In this document: one piece after another, positions 38,101 through 56,309 of the stretch | How positions within the stretch are numbered: the stretch's first letter is position 1 | Layout: each line of letters begins with the position of its first letter | Source: Ophiura sarsii | Taxonomy: Eukaryota; Echinodermata; Ophiuroidea; Amphilepidida; Ophiuridae | Assembly: GCA_035610835.1 (NCBI GenBank) | Contig: CM069446.1 | Coordinates: 74,137,062-74,201,061 of the forward strand | Direction: 5' to 3' | DNA: 64,000 bases | Translations under genes and position numbers: made by a program | Notes under the pieces: model-generated | Database searches by the model: none | Seen by the model: the letters and a program-made list of their open reading frames with translations, nothing else | What the model was told of the DNA's origin: nothing

Positions 38101-41100
38101 CTGACAAAATTATCAATAGTACATCAAATCAAAATAGTATTTAATCACTGTTACAATATAAATCATGACAATCAATAACACTGTAACTTGATCACAGGCC
38201 CTGTCATACCTGCGTGACATTAAGAGACCCTACATTATCCTTCAATAACACATAAATATTTTCAAACATTTTTAGTCCTAGCAATACCATATACTTTTCA
38301 GCATTATGTGATATTGTTTAATGAAAACATAGTTCAAAATATGTAAGTACAATGCTTATTTAAAACATGATGTGTGTTATATATTGTTGTTACACTCCTG
38401 ACATGTATTTAAAGAGCAACAAGAAAGAGAATAAGAAAGGCATACCTAGCAAGATAATCAGATTTTAGAAATAAAAATAATAAAGCCTATTCATAGGAAC
38501 AGCATTAAGGGCAGTGTCAACCCGGCACTTGTTTCAAAAATTGAATTTCATATTTCTCTATTATTTTATACTTTTATATGTATTCTATCATTACCATCAT
38601 AAGTTACTAATCGGAAGCGACTATTTCCTGTTCTTTTTGGGTGATTTTAAATTGCTGTCTTGGTAAGTTTGAGCCAGTAAAAGGCGCATGGTTATTTGGC
38701 GGGAATTTAAGCGGAGTTCCGCGCTTTTCAAATGTTGCGACAACTGTTCGATCATTGCGTCGCGCGCTGAAACTTCCCGTGCGTAATACTGGACGCGCCG
38801 CTTAATATCCGCGACATAGACGCGAAAAACAAAAGAGCGCAAAACAATGTCTAAAAATGTAAACAAAGGCCAATCTTACGATCATTTAAATTCAGTTTTC
38901 TTCCAATTTCTTCATATTGTGACAATATAAATTGAATCTGATAGTTTATTTTGATTGTTCATAATAGTATACTCGCTTTTTAGGTCACACGTCCGTGTAT
39001 TCCGTGAACATTTAGCTTTAAATGGTGGAAAATGTCAATATTTTTACTAAATCAATGTTTTCTTGAAGTTCAAATTTGAAGGAATTTTACGATTTTTCAG
39101 ACAACAAGTAAAAAAATATCGAACTATCAGGTAAGCTTTTACTACCATTGTGTAGAGGACTTTCAGCGCTAGGAGGCAAATTTTTATTTTTTTCGATTAT
39201 GGATTTTAAAGTCGAGATATGCATCCATTTCTAGCGAAATGTATGCAAAAAAACATGACTTTTACACTTTTCCGATGTTTTTAGCAATATTTCCAAAACC
39301 AAGCCTTATTTTGGAAAAAGAAAAAATTGCCTCCTAGACAAAATTGTCTAGTTTACAAAAATGTTTATTAGAACAAATTACCATTTTTTATTTTATAGTT
39401 ATGCTGTCTGAAAAATGTGGGGTAAAAAAAAATCGCTTTATGGTTCATTTCTCAAAATGTAGTTTATTTGGTATCGTATATCACATTGATATCACCATCG
39501 GATTCCTTATCAAATTTCCTTTCTATAAATGTATACTTGTATGTACTTTTATTCAATATTCTCTAACTTAGAAGCAAAAGTTGATCATCAAAATAATAGG
39601 GTTGACACTTCCCTTAATTGAATGGTAAATATTGCAATGTTCTAGTACTTACTAATTTTAGTTGTTTGTCATTAACAAGAACTATCTTATAAGAGAACAG
39701 TAATAAAAAAAATAAACAATTGCACTTAATCCACAACCTTATAAAACAACAGAAATAAATAATAAATAAATGAATATTAAATGAATAAATACCAAATAAA
39801 TAAATATATAAATAAATAAATATATAAATAAATAAATACATAGTAGTTACCAAAAATCCTGTCAAGAGTGCTCAACTTGTTAAAGGAGCTATTTAAACAA
39901 ATAATATGGAACTATTTCATTCTGTGATTTTCAACTCCCGACAAATTTGTTTCGAAGAGATGGATGCCATCTCCTCTCATCAGGGTTTCTACTGAAACCC
40001 TGATGAGAGGAGATGGCATCCATCTCTTCGAAACAAATTTGTCGGCAGTTGAAAATCACAGAATGAAATAGTTCCATATTATTTGTTTAAATAAATAAAT
40101 ATATAAATAAATAAATAAATAAATACTTGAGAATGAAGCTTGATATTGAAGTACTAGCTGAACTGAGGAAAAAGTTGTGAACAAATGATGAAGTCTGCAT
40201 CTAAATTTGAGAAATACTGATTACAGTTCATATGACAGTTTTTGGTCATTATATTCAAATGATTTTGATACTGAGGAGAAATTTTATTGTACTTGAGTAA
40301 AACCAACAAATACCTTGATACACTTTTGGAAATCTGCAGCAGGACTTATTGCTATGTCAGGAGTGTAACACTTTTGAAATTGCTTAAGTTTATAAACCTC
40401 AATGATGATAAACCATCTTAGAAAAGAAATACAATTAGCATGCTTTTGTGTAAGATTATAGTTTTAATATAGTTACAATGTAGTTCACTTTTGCTATTGT
40501 TGGATCGCATTTAATATGTTACCTTGTAGTTAAGTAGAATTTCAATTATATGGAGGCATGGGTACCATGCCCTCATGAACCTAGTTGACAGTTATTAATT
40601 TGAATAGATTAGTTGTTGAAATATGAAGCAACCTTCAATTCATTCTGTATAAAGAGGCTGTGAACTAATGATCTTCAAACTCTAATGTATGGGCATGTAC
40701 AATTCATATGTCAGGAGTGTAACACAAGGTAAAGAAATAACTATCTGCTGCTTGATACTAAATTGACTTGGCAGTGACATGTATGATAAGGTCCAAATAG
40801 TCAAGAATTAGATATATGCTCAACTTACATGTTTGGTTTGATTAACAATGGTTTAAAATTGAAAATCTGCATATTTGTTTGCCAAAGTGATACATCTGAA
40901 CTGATTTTCAATATGAATAATGATGACAAAGTTGGGTGATATCCATAAAATGTGTGTACTTTGTTGGTGGTAAATGTGTTGTATGTTTAAAAACCCAAAC
41001 AGTTCCTTTTAAAGCAATGACAACAACTTGTGATCTCTAGAACTGAGAGTATTTGTCAGTATATTGGTATGTCAGGAGTGTAACATTAGGTGCCCAAAGT

Positions 41101-43701
41101 ATAAATACATATCAGTATTGTACTGACATGAATAATTTGCTCCAAATTCTTTGTGTGTTTATCAAAATAACATTTTGCTCCATTAAAAAGTCTTTTAGAC
41201 TGATTTTCTGCTGGTAGTATTGGTGTTAAAATATACCTTTTGTTGCTTAATGAGAAAACAGTGTGAAAAATTAACATAAGTTGGTACAATGATTGTCAAA
41301 GAAGACTAAATTTAGTATGTATTATAGTTTTCTTGGTGCTTTATATGTTTGCCAATGTAAATATTTTGTTTTAAAACAAGACAAGGGTTTTATGATCCAT
41401 AGAATTACAGGTATCTAGGAAAATTGGCATGTCAGGAGTGTAACACAAACTTAACAAATTGAAGCACTTTTTTCCCTGTGCACTATTTTGCCAAGAATTA
41501 TGTTATGAACTTGAAACTTTCACTGTAGTTTCAAGTTAGTGTTGTTTATCATGTAAATATGTTAAAAAGGTCTGTGACAGTTCTCCTTTTTTACTGTGAA
41601 AACTTTTGCATCCCAAAGTAGGCAAAATCAAGTGATTTCTACAGAAAATTTTTTTCAATTTTTTGAGGTACAAAGATGCTTTAAAGTCATTTTATATGTT
41701 AAAACATGTTAAAAGTGTACTTTGAATATTAAAGTTGTGTTGGTATGCATTATTATAGTTACATTTAAAAAGAAACAGTGGTTGTGTGATTTATCATTGA
41801 AAATGTGCATATTCTGTAGTAAACATGCTGAAAAAAAATAAATTGAAGGATTCAGACTGCCCCTTGAGTTATTTCACAAAGTTCAACATACTAACTTCAA
41901 AGTAACACACAAAAATTGTTTGAAAAGTGAATTTGAAATTTTGGTCAGAATGTCCCATTTTGGTACCATTTTTTTTGCACTCACTTTACACAATAAGTTC
42001 TAATATGACACATCATTCATGTAAATTAACACAGATAATTTAATAAAATATGATAGCCACTCTTTCATGTCAGATTCTACTGTGAACTAAGATACACCTT
42101 ATAATTTATAAATGGCTCTTTAGTGCCGTTGATCTATTGGATTCTAGCAACATCTAACACTTTCCATGCGGCAGGCGTATGGAGACGACATTCCAAAATG
42201 TAACAAAATGTTTCGAAAATGTCAAAATTATTGTATTTCATTACCACGTTCGGAATCAAAAGTTTGGAAATGTTTTTGATTTTTTTTTTTTAAATTGGTA
42301 AAACTAATAGCCGCAGGGAAAGTGTTTATTATTTTAGCAACATAGTAGGCCTACTAGCCCTGGCTGCCCCTACTCCCTTATAAATACAAGATCGGTGATT
42401 TCACAGAGTCATAACACTGACAAATAAGAAACACACCTCTACTTCTACTTTCTGGAGCAGCCTTAACATTTCTTGGTGATCTCCCAGGAGCAGCCTGGTC
42501 GTCCAGCAGTGGTCTCCTGGTCGGGTAATCTTGATATGAAGAGTTGGATTCCTGTGGCATCTGCGATGAGCTAGCTGCATCGTGGTCGTGCAATCTGTAT
42601 GAGCTGCGATAAGTGTCTGTGCTGGTTCTGGTAGAGTATGGCGACCTCATGGAACTAGAAGTGTATGCAGGTCTGGATTGCTGTGGGGGAAACAGGGGAT
42701 GTTTGGTTAAAATGATTTTCCAATATAGGGTAAAGTCGCCAGTATTGGGTCAGCGCCTATTTTCGGTCATATTCGCCAAAATCGTGTAATTGCATCGGTC
42801 ATCGCCATTTTAAAGGTAGATGACCCGATCACATTTTCGTAACACAGAATTATTTCAAACATACGGAGATTTTCATATCATATGAAAGCTCGTATTTTTC
42901 TCATCATCATACTGAAATTTGAATTACCGCGATGACAGGAATTTTGATAGTTTGCCCATGACGATGACCTGTCCTGTCTGTCTTCTCGGACCTTCTGAGC
43001 ATTTGGAGTTTTAAATTCATCTTTTTTAATTGTACATATTGGAGTTTTAAATTCATCCTTTTTAATTGTAAAGAAGTACGCCTGTCATCCCATTAAATTT
43101 GTCCCGGATTATGCTAATCAAGTTTACAGCACAATAAGAACAGCTAATCAAAATTCCCGCTATTATCTTCACGCTGAATCAGAGAGATCAATAGGAGTTA
43201 ATGCAACAATGGAATTGGCACTTTTCATCTGTAAGCACATACCGCGACAACAATGCTTTATCGATTTTAACAAGCAAGGTGTCAAAATCACCGTAATTAA
43301 ATTTTCTGTGTCATGGTATTTTCATTTTTAGAATTATGAGTAACAATTTTAAAATTATAGGTGCTTTTACAACAGCCGAGTTACTTTTTTTGATGTCTTT
43401 ATATCGGTGGTTACTACCATTCGCGGTAATTCGACGTTATTTCATCGATTTCTCCGTAATTATACCGATTTAGGCCGTCAAATTTCAGTATGATGATGAG
43501 AAAAATACGAGCTTTCATATGATATGAAAATCTCCGTATGTTTGAAATAATTCTGTTACGAAAATGTGATCGGGTCATCTACGATGATCTACCTTTATGA
43601 TTTATATATGATTTTATATGAAAATGGTGTTTTAACTAAAGTAAAAAGTCTAATGAGCATACATTTATAAAAATGCTTACCGTCAAATACCGAGCGTCCA
43701 T
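22874..43701 (-). CDS. CEP57: CEP57-family centrosomal protein, whole gene (nine coding exons)
   Basis: Spliced model, in transcript order: 43701-43681, 42680-42437, 35335-35156, 32950-32709, 29323-29246, 28296-28078, 26162-25924, 24654-24510, 23137-22874. Total 1632 nt, 543 residues, near the roughly 500 of human CEP57. All junctions are GT/AG and every phase joins without a stop. Family landmarks in order: SALRGLQDRIKSLELER (about 92-108), CNLLEKQLEYM (about 161-171), the short LEDKVHEER coil, LGQIPFVAGT (319-328), LQDEFGQM (399-406), RMEAKGEQI in a coil, and a C-terminus ending in ILRDMQTLQ and WD. Known for the family: the N-terminal coil directs centrosome localisation and multimerisation, and the C-terminal part binds microtubules; CEP57 works in pericentriolar organisation with CEP63, CEP152 and pericentrin. 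Vertebrates have CEP57 and CEP57L1; the FAM76 neighbour favours CEP57. Product by motif recognition only; an in-frame 37-codon exon (24441-24331) may be added. Confidence 0.9.
23608..23706 (-). pseudogene. CEP57 exon 8e, most diverged copy
   Basis: Minus-strand residues EDVEGIKERNDKIQKELEEV then AMRVEAIQEQ align in register with DDVKMREDLERELDEIV, then LRMEAKGEQ of exon 8. The similarity stops where a CAGTGGCATAGTAGCCAGAGG repeat terminus begins (about 23600). No intact splice sites. Similarity is modest; a chance coil is possible but the order in the array argues against it. Confidence 0.5.
23762..24079 (-). pseudogene. CEP57 exon 8d, older copy split by a LINE fragment
   Basis: The 5' part (about 24079-24006) reads TDDEKMQELLEMEWNEIVNIA; the 3' part (about 23784-23762) reads KLKRHKVQ. 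Joining across the LINE insertion leaves an in-frame coil that lacks about eight codons relative to exon 8. The donor position reads CAG|ATAAGA, so GT has become AT. Clearly diverged, hence older than copies 8b and 8c. Confidence 0.65.
23785..24005 (+). mobile_element. 5'-truncated LINE 3' end inserted in an exon copy
   Basis: The plus strand reads RGQPRKDHIKIITEDTCLS, then LKNCMNDRAVWKAITK: the GRPRKTWxDxIxEDTGLS...MxDRxxWR pattern found at the C-terminus of many non-LTR retrotransposon ORF2 proteins. It ends in a short AAGC tail. Both sides carry AAGCTTTG (23777-23784 and 24006-24013), an 8-bp target duplication. Confidence 0.7.
24154..24262 (-). pseudogene. CEP57 exon 8c, third tandem copy with lost donor
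   Basis: Near-identical to exon 8b, 179 bases further on: same ACAACAG acceptor, reading ADDVKMREDLERELDEIVLRMETKGEQ then ARLKRHKM. The donor is gone: after AAGATG the sequence goes into TTGCCTTATG and a long G run (C on the plus strand, about 24128-24140) instead of CAG|GTGAGA. The homopolymer may mark a deletion or an assembly fault. Confidence 0.7.
24331..24441 (-). CDS. CEP57: CEP57 exon 8b, in-frame tandem duplicate (alternative or extra exon)
   Basis: A 37-codon open stretch (ADDVKMREDLERELDEIVL... to LKRHKMQ) between an acceptor ATACAACAG and the same CAG|GTGAGA donor as exon 8. Phase 0 at both ends, so it can be added between exons 8 and 9 without a shift. It lies exactly 179 bases from the corresponding donor of exon 8 and is almost identical to it over the shared part. 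Its acceptor lies in sequence that was coding in the parent copy or is newly formed. Whether it is spliced cannot be told from sequence. Confidence 0.6.
24510..24654 (-). CDS. CEP57: CEP57 coding exon 8 (C-terminal coil, primary copy)
   Basis: Acceptor TTATCTCTCAG, donor CAG|GTGAGA. 145 nt; the split codon TT|T gives Phe408, then EHNELARQVQETDDEKMRED and RELDEIVLRMEAKGEQIARLKRHKMQ (human DHQQLAKLIQES...LECELEALVGRMEAKANQITKVRKYQAQ). Phase 0 out. This is the only copy of the tandem set that holds the whole ancestral exon, including the EHNELARQVQ start. Confidence 0.93.
24787..25220. mobile_element. family F MITE in CEP57 intron 7
   Basis: TTAAGGGGAGACTCAAGGAAG to TTAAGTCCCCCCTTAA. Shares the TATTGAACTATTAATCAAAT and AAAAGTATACATTTTTGGAA words with 20590-21135. 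Confidence 0.8.
25605..25872. mobile_element. GGCTATATTAAAAAAA-ended element, family U
   Basis: GGCTATATTAAAAAAACAC at the left, TTTTTTTAATATAGCC at the right; inside, TCAAAGCTCTTCAG and CTAATGCGGAATGCG. Copies at 29371 and 50515. Confidence 0.8.
25924..26162 (-). CDS. CEP57: CEP57 coding exon 7 (start of microtubule-binding C-terminal part)
   Basis: Acceptor TTTACACAG, donor TT|GTAAGT. 239 nt. Begins STGPSHSVGANLQNVLAMMK (human TSPSHAVVANVQLVLHLMK), then a Ser/Arg/Asp-rich linker and LSELLLGLQDEFGQM, a hallmark of the CEP57 C-terminal domain. The exon is sandwiched between MITEs: one ends about 50 bases downstream of the donor (25873) and another begins about 58 bases upstream (26221). Confidence 0.95.
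26221..26578. mobile_element. family D MITE in CEP57 intron 6
   Basis: GGCCAACAACAAAAAAAGTT to AACTTTTTTTGTTGGCC, with GACTTGCCCTTTCAGGGC near one end. Ends about 58 bases from the acceptor of exon 7. Confidence 0.8.
26878..26953 (+). tRNA. tRNA-like sequence, probably a Leu-type pseudogene
   Basis: TGGCCGAGTGGTCTAAGGC is a good A-box and D-arm of a Leu/Ser tRNA, and GTGAATTCGAATCTCAC a T-arm-like B box. A T run follows. The anticodon stem cannot be formed and the acceptor stem pairs poorly, so it looks decayed. It lies in CEP57 intron 6 on the opposite strand. Confidence 0.4.
26977..27083. mobile_element. family A MITE fragment
   Basis: TATGAAGTAATTATGAATCG and TATCGCTCTGTAACTCAG, then AGAGGGCGCTC: right-arm sequence only. 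Confidence 0.6.
27185..27470. mobile_element. foldback built of CCAGTATCG-type units
   Basis: Ends GGGTCCAAGAATACTGG and CCAGTATTTTGGACC. Both arms contain several copies of a self-complementary word of the type CCAGTATCGNTCAATACTGG, so the sequence is palindromic at two scales. Confidence 0.75.
27766..28073. mobile_element. family D-like MITE at the CEP57 exon 6 donor
   Basis: GGCCAAACAAAGGAGAAGGT to TTTTGTTTTGTTTGGCC, with TTA at 27763-27765 and 28074-28076. The right TTA forms the TAA of the minus-strand donor G|TAAGG of exon 6. Confidence 0.8.
28078..28296 (-). CDS. CEP57: CEP57 coding exon 6 (basic linker, LGQIPFVAGT)
   Basis: Acceptor TTCTAACAG, donor ACG|GTAAGG. 219 nt, 73 codons, phase 0 at both ends. 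Begins FQTVAQTNRILLQSD (human LQTGLETNRLIF), continues with a Lys/Arg-rich linker and ends YNRLNLGQIPFVAGT (human YRLCLGDMPFVAGK). The donor is peculiar: the TAA of GTAA is one copy of a target duplication of the MITE at 27766-28073. Confidence 0.95.
28497..28966. mobile_element. foldback with TATACTCCTCACAAAAAGTA ends
   Basis: TATACTCCTCACAAAAAGTA and GCCAATAATTAACGGCCCG at the left, the reverse complement at the right; arms run inward to GGGATGATTGTCACTTTTG. About 470 bp in CEP57 intron 5. TA-type ends suggest a mariner-like origin. Confidence 0.8.
29246..29323 (-). CDS. CEP57: CEP57 coding exon 5 (coil, IRQLEDKVHEERQQRK)
   Basis: Acceptor TTTTTGCAG, donor GAG|GTAAAT. 78 nt, 26 codons, phase 0 at both ends. 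IRQLEDKVHEERQQRKLFQQRAAE matches the human segment around QELEAKLHEEEQERKRMQAKAAE in length and register. An inverted-repeat element (29371-30045) begins about 48 bases upstream of the acceptor. Confidence 0.93.
29371..30045. mobile_element. family U element carrying a LINE insertion
   Basis: GGCTATATATTAAAAAAATC to TTTTTTTAATATAGCC; about 317 bases without the LINE. It also has a small tandem repeat of CCTAATGCGGAATGCG. Confidence 0.8.
29549..29906 (+). mobile_element. 5'-truncated LINE 3' end with 11-bp target duplication
   Basis: Reads RRDINIRKLRYFGHITRRDN, then SRGRGRPITSWTDDIKRITG, the typical ORF2 C-terminus of CR1/RTE-like elements. GATCAATGAAA flanks it at 29538-29548 and 29907-29917, and the intact family U copies show the empty site. 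Confidence 0.85.
30048..30500. repeat. inverted-repeat block
   Basis: Words such as CCAACGCTCTGCCGCTC near the left and GTTTGCCGCTCTCACCC near the right look like a degenerate element. No coding sequence. Boundaries uncertain. Confidence 0.35.
30628..31005. mobile_element. family A MITE in CEP57 intron 4
   Basis: TTAA at both ends; AACTTATGTGATCTTTTCC left, GATCACATAATATGCC right; centre TTGTACCGGAGCGGTACAA. Confidence 0.75.
31006..32229. other. gene-free intron stretch with GGGTGG words
   Basis: AAAAAGGGTGGC/G-type words at about 31310-31440 and 31880-31970 look like the ends of a degenerate element. No exon found. Confidence 0.4.
32230..32682. repeat. compound inverted repeat beside CEP57 exon 4
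   Basis: GCATGCACAAGAGTCAGCCA at 32353 is inverted near 32632-32654. AACTGTTTTCGTGAATTTG and its inverse occur four times. Probably a foldback inserted within another copy of itself. Confidence 0.65.
32709..32950 (-). CDS. CEP57: CEP57 coding exon 4 (N-terminal coiled coil, continued)
   Basis: Acceptor TTGCGTAG, donor GAG|GTTAGT. The split codon G|AG gives Glu149. Contains AAENRCNLLEKQLEYMRKM, the most diagnostic CEP57 stretch, then LDELEREHVRLKATQTLAE. 242 nt, ends in phase 0. The long inverted repeat at about 32230-32682 begins only some 25 bases inside the following intron. Confidence 0.95.
33000..33480. other. intron 3 stretch with GT-rich and CGGACAC words
   Basis: ACTGCGGACA repeated near 33045-33105 and two short GTGTGT tracts. 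No gene. Confidence 0.4.
33881..34113. mobile_element. MITE with AGGGGTCG(C)CC ends
   Basis: AGGGGTCGCCCATAATTTTC at the left, AATTTTGGACGACCCCT at the right, with TACGTA words inside. Confidence 0.65.
34114..35120. other. gene-free intron stretch with a foldback fragment
   Basis: 34335-34545 matches the element at 9349-10361 (GAGCCACCTAGGTATCTGGA, ATCAATGATTTCCTATACC). The rest has GGAGGGAAAT words at 34743-34820. No exon. Confidence 0.5.
35156..35335 (-). CDS. CEP57: CEP57 coding exon 3 (start of N-terminal coiled coil)
   Basis: Acceptor TCTACAG, donor G|GTTTGT. The split codon G|CT gives Ala89, then IMSALRGLQDRIKSLELER and LATETTQYRDIL: heptads typical of the CEP57 centrosome-localisation coil (human: SALKNLQEKIRRLELER). 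180 nt, phases 1 in and 1 out, consistent with its neighbours. It lies 7.1 kb from exon 2, the largest CEP57 intron, which holds the element at 37.25-42.02 kb. Confidence 0.93.
35380..35556 (+). mobile_element. tRNA-derived SINE fragment
   Basis: GTGTGGTCTAGTGGATAGCA (A box) and GTTGTGAGTTCTAGCCCC (B box), then CCTTGGGCAAGGTACTTAGT. A longer copy is at 50105. It is cut off by a family G element at 35557. Confidence 0.75.
35557..37047. mobile_element. TTAA-flanked TIR element, family G, copy 1
   Basis: Ends TTAAGGGAAGTGTCAACCC and GGGTTGACACTGCCCTTAA. Non-coding; the region around 36340-36480 is GC-richer (GCGCGACGCAATGATCG). Contains a nested family D MITE (36560-36941). A second copy in inverse orientation is at 38505-39617. 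Confidence 0.85.
36560..36941. mobile_element. family D MITE nested in family G, with empty site known
   Basis: GGCCTAAAAAAAAAAGG to TTTTTTTTTTTAGGCC with TTA at 36557-36559 and 36942-36944. The matching place in copy 2 (about 38602) reads GATTAGTAAC without it, giving a direct empty site. Confidence 0.9.
38505..39617. mobile_element. family G element, copy 2 (inverse)
   Basis: TTAAGGGCAGTGTCAACCC to GGGTTGACACTTCCCTTAA, reverse complement of 35557-37047 without the nested MITE. Inserted in the large TIR element. Confidence 0.85.
39740..39840. repeat. AAATA microsatellite
   Basis: Irregular AAATA/AATAAATA repeat; it continues at 40090-40130 beyond the hairpin. Confidence 0.85.
39892..40091. 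repeat. 200-base near-perfect hairpin
   Basis: Two 98-base arms pair with a single mismatch around a TACT loop (39990-39993). Outer ends TTTAAACAAATAATATGG and CCATATTATTTGTTTAAA. The stem contains GATGGATGCCATCTCCTCTC. The AAATA microsatellite lies on both sides. Confidence 0.95.
42155..42328. mobile_element. family E MITE, shortened, in CEP57 intron 2
   Basis: TAACACTTTCCATGCGGC at the left, AGCCGCAGGGAAAGTGTT at the right. Confidence 0.65.
42437..42680 (-). CDS. CEP57: CEP57 coding exon 2 (Ser/Arg-rich N-terminal region)
   Basis: Acceptor CCCCCACAG just upstream, donor G|GTGTGT. Encodes residues 8-88 plus one base, a low-complexity Ser/Thr/Arg/Tyr-rich stretch ending in PESRSR. Human CEP57 has an equally disordered N-terminus ending in PESNSRA just before its first coil, so the exon boundary and the PES-SR motif match in position. 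No domain is visible in it. Confidence 0.85.
42811..43597. repeat. foldback in CEP57 intron 1
   Basis: TAAAGGTAGATGACCCGATC and GAAATAATTCTG-type arms of about 115 bases at 42811 and 43480-43597, pairing almost perfectly. It ends about 80 bases from the exon 1 donor. Confidence 0.8.
43681..43701 (-). CDS. CEP57: CEP57 coding exon 1 (start codon, MDARYLT)
   Basis: A seven-codon exon: ATG GAC GCT CGG TAT TTG ACG followed by a GTAAGC donor at 43680-43675. Phase 0 fits the CAG acceptor of exon 2. I chose it because exon 2 is open without a convincing start at its 5' edge and this is the first ATG upstream with a donor in the right phase. It is short, so it is the least certain exon; an internal ATG in exon 2 (residue 18 of the model) is the alternative start. 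Confidence 0.65.
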
Positions 43702-44869
43702 TTTGCGTATTATTTACTCAACAAATCGGTACTCGGTGTACATGATATGTAACTTTGTTGTGATCGGCTGGTAGGACTATTTATGATGCAGGAAGTACCA
43801 CTTTTTACCAGCCATAAAAAACTTCAATGATGTTTATGATATAAATGCAAAGTTCTGTTTGAGTACAGTACAGTATAACCTTACTTAGCTTCAAATTCAA
43901 TCACAAAGATAAGCTTAATAATGCGTTTAATGTAAGCTTTTTTTAAGCAAGCTTCTGTTCTGTTTGTTTTTAATATTATAAGCTTATTATTTTATAATTG
44001 AAATGGCTTGCTATTAATAAATGTTGCCACCTCAATCATTGTCACTGCAAAGCAGCCAAAGGCTGAGCCTTAATTAAAAAAAAGCAAGTTTTTGTATGCA
44101 AAATTACAATCACGAAACAGATTGTGCGATTGTACAATAACAATTGTTACAAGCTGTTACAATCAAATTGCTCGGCTCCTGCTGAACTTATCATGAACCG
44201 AACGTCCGTCCGACTGGCTGGGTGAACTGAAAACTAAAAAAAGTGTCTGGGTGTGTCGTTTCCGGATCATTTTCCAGGCCACTTAGAAATACACAAATCA
44301 CTTTTTGAGTTAATTCAACAACATTAGGTTCATATCGTCTAACGTGATGTAACAATGTTTATAATATACTTTATGAACCCAACCAAATCAAAATAAAACC
44401 GGAAAACTGTTACTGCCTGCCGAATTTTGATTTTGAAAACCGCTGTTTTTGTTGACGCTTTGCTGCCCTCTATCGGCGATTATCAAATTCGATCAATATC
44501 ATCTACTGCGCATGTCTCTTAGTAGTTTTGAAATAAATAAAATTATAAATTAAAATGTTTGAAAAGAGTTTTTAATATCATTTGGGTATAATTTGATGTG
44601 TTTAAGACATTTAATCAAATCAGTTTCTTTGTGACGTACCATATAAAATTTGTAGGCAATGATACATTTTTGAACAAATTAAGTTTCTTCGAGTTTCTGT
44701 CAACACCGACGAAGGTCAAAATGATTTATTTCCGGTCAAATTTTCATTCATGACTTTTTGTTTGCGGTCTACGCAGCGAACATAGGACAAATTTTGTATT
44801 TTTCCAATCCATAGGATATTGCGATCTTACATTTTCATAGCTGTTGGTGATCACATCTGTCTGACAAAA
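43702..44869. promoter_or_regulatory. intergenic region between divergent CEP57 and FAM76 (probable shared promoter)
   Basis: 1168 bases separate the two start codons and hold no coding sequence I can support. The two genes point away from each other, so both promoters and 5' UTRs must fit here unless non-coding exons lie further off. I see no clear TATA box or CpG-rich block; transcription start sites cannot be placed. Unlike most of the window, I see no obvious inverted-repeat element inside it. Confidence 0.6.
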
Positions 44870-55954
<11,085 letters not shown>

Positions 55955-56309
55955 GTATGCTTTTACATACCGGGTTTTACCCAAAAGTTTCGAAACCATT
56001 TTAAAGATTACGAGGGCTCAGAACCACGAGGCCTTATCTCCATTTTGACCATTTTGAGAAAAAGACTATTGAAGATGTTTAAACACATTGGGGAGATGGA
56101 GATGAGGCGTTGTGATACTGGGTATAACTTTGAAACGGGTTGTGTTTATGGAGAAAGGCTGTGTGTTATTGGAAAGAGAATTTCTTTCTGAAAATGTTGA
56201 TACCAAAATCTCATTTTTGTCTCGCCTGATGTAATCAGAAAGAGACTATGTTATCACTATTTCTGTCCGGCGTCCACCGTCCGCCGTATGCCGTGTGCTA
56301 AGAAATACC

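Larger units (their letters stand above)
37254..42020. mobile_element. large TIR element with a repeated TGTCAGGAGTGTAACAC core
   Basis: GTGAGTGCAAAAAAAATGGT at 37295 and its perfect inverse (23 bases with ACC) at 41962-41984; outside these GTGTCATAATAG and CTAATATGACAC extend the ends imperfectly. The core GTCAGGAGTGTAACA occurs at about 37473, 37865, 38033, 40355, 40709, 41070 and 41430 on the plus strand and at 38388 on the minus. No open frame. Carries a family G element and a hairpin as insertions. Family not recognised. Confidence 0.65.

Noticed and set aside
44819..44869. N-terminal extension of FAM76 upstream of the ATG at 44870
   Set aside because: The open frame upstream has no ATG in frame; the family normally has only a few residues before the first CxxC.
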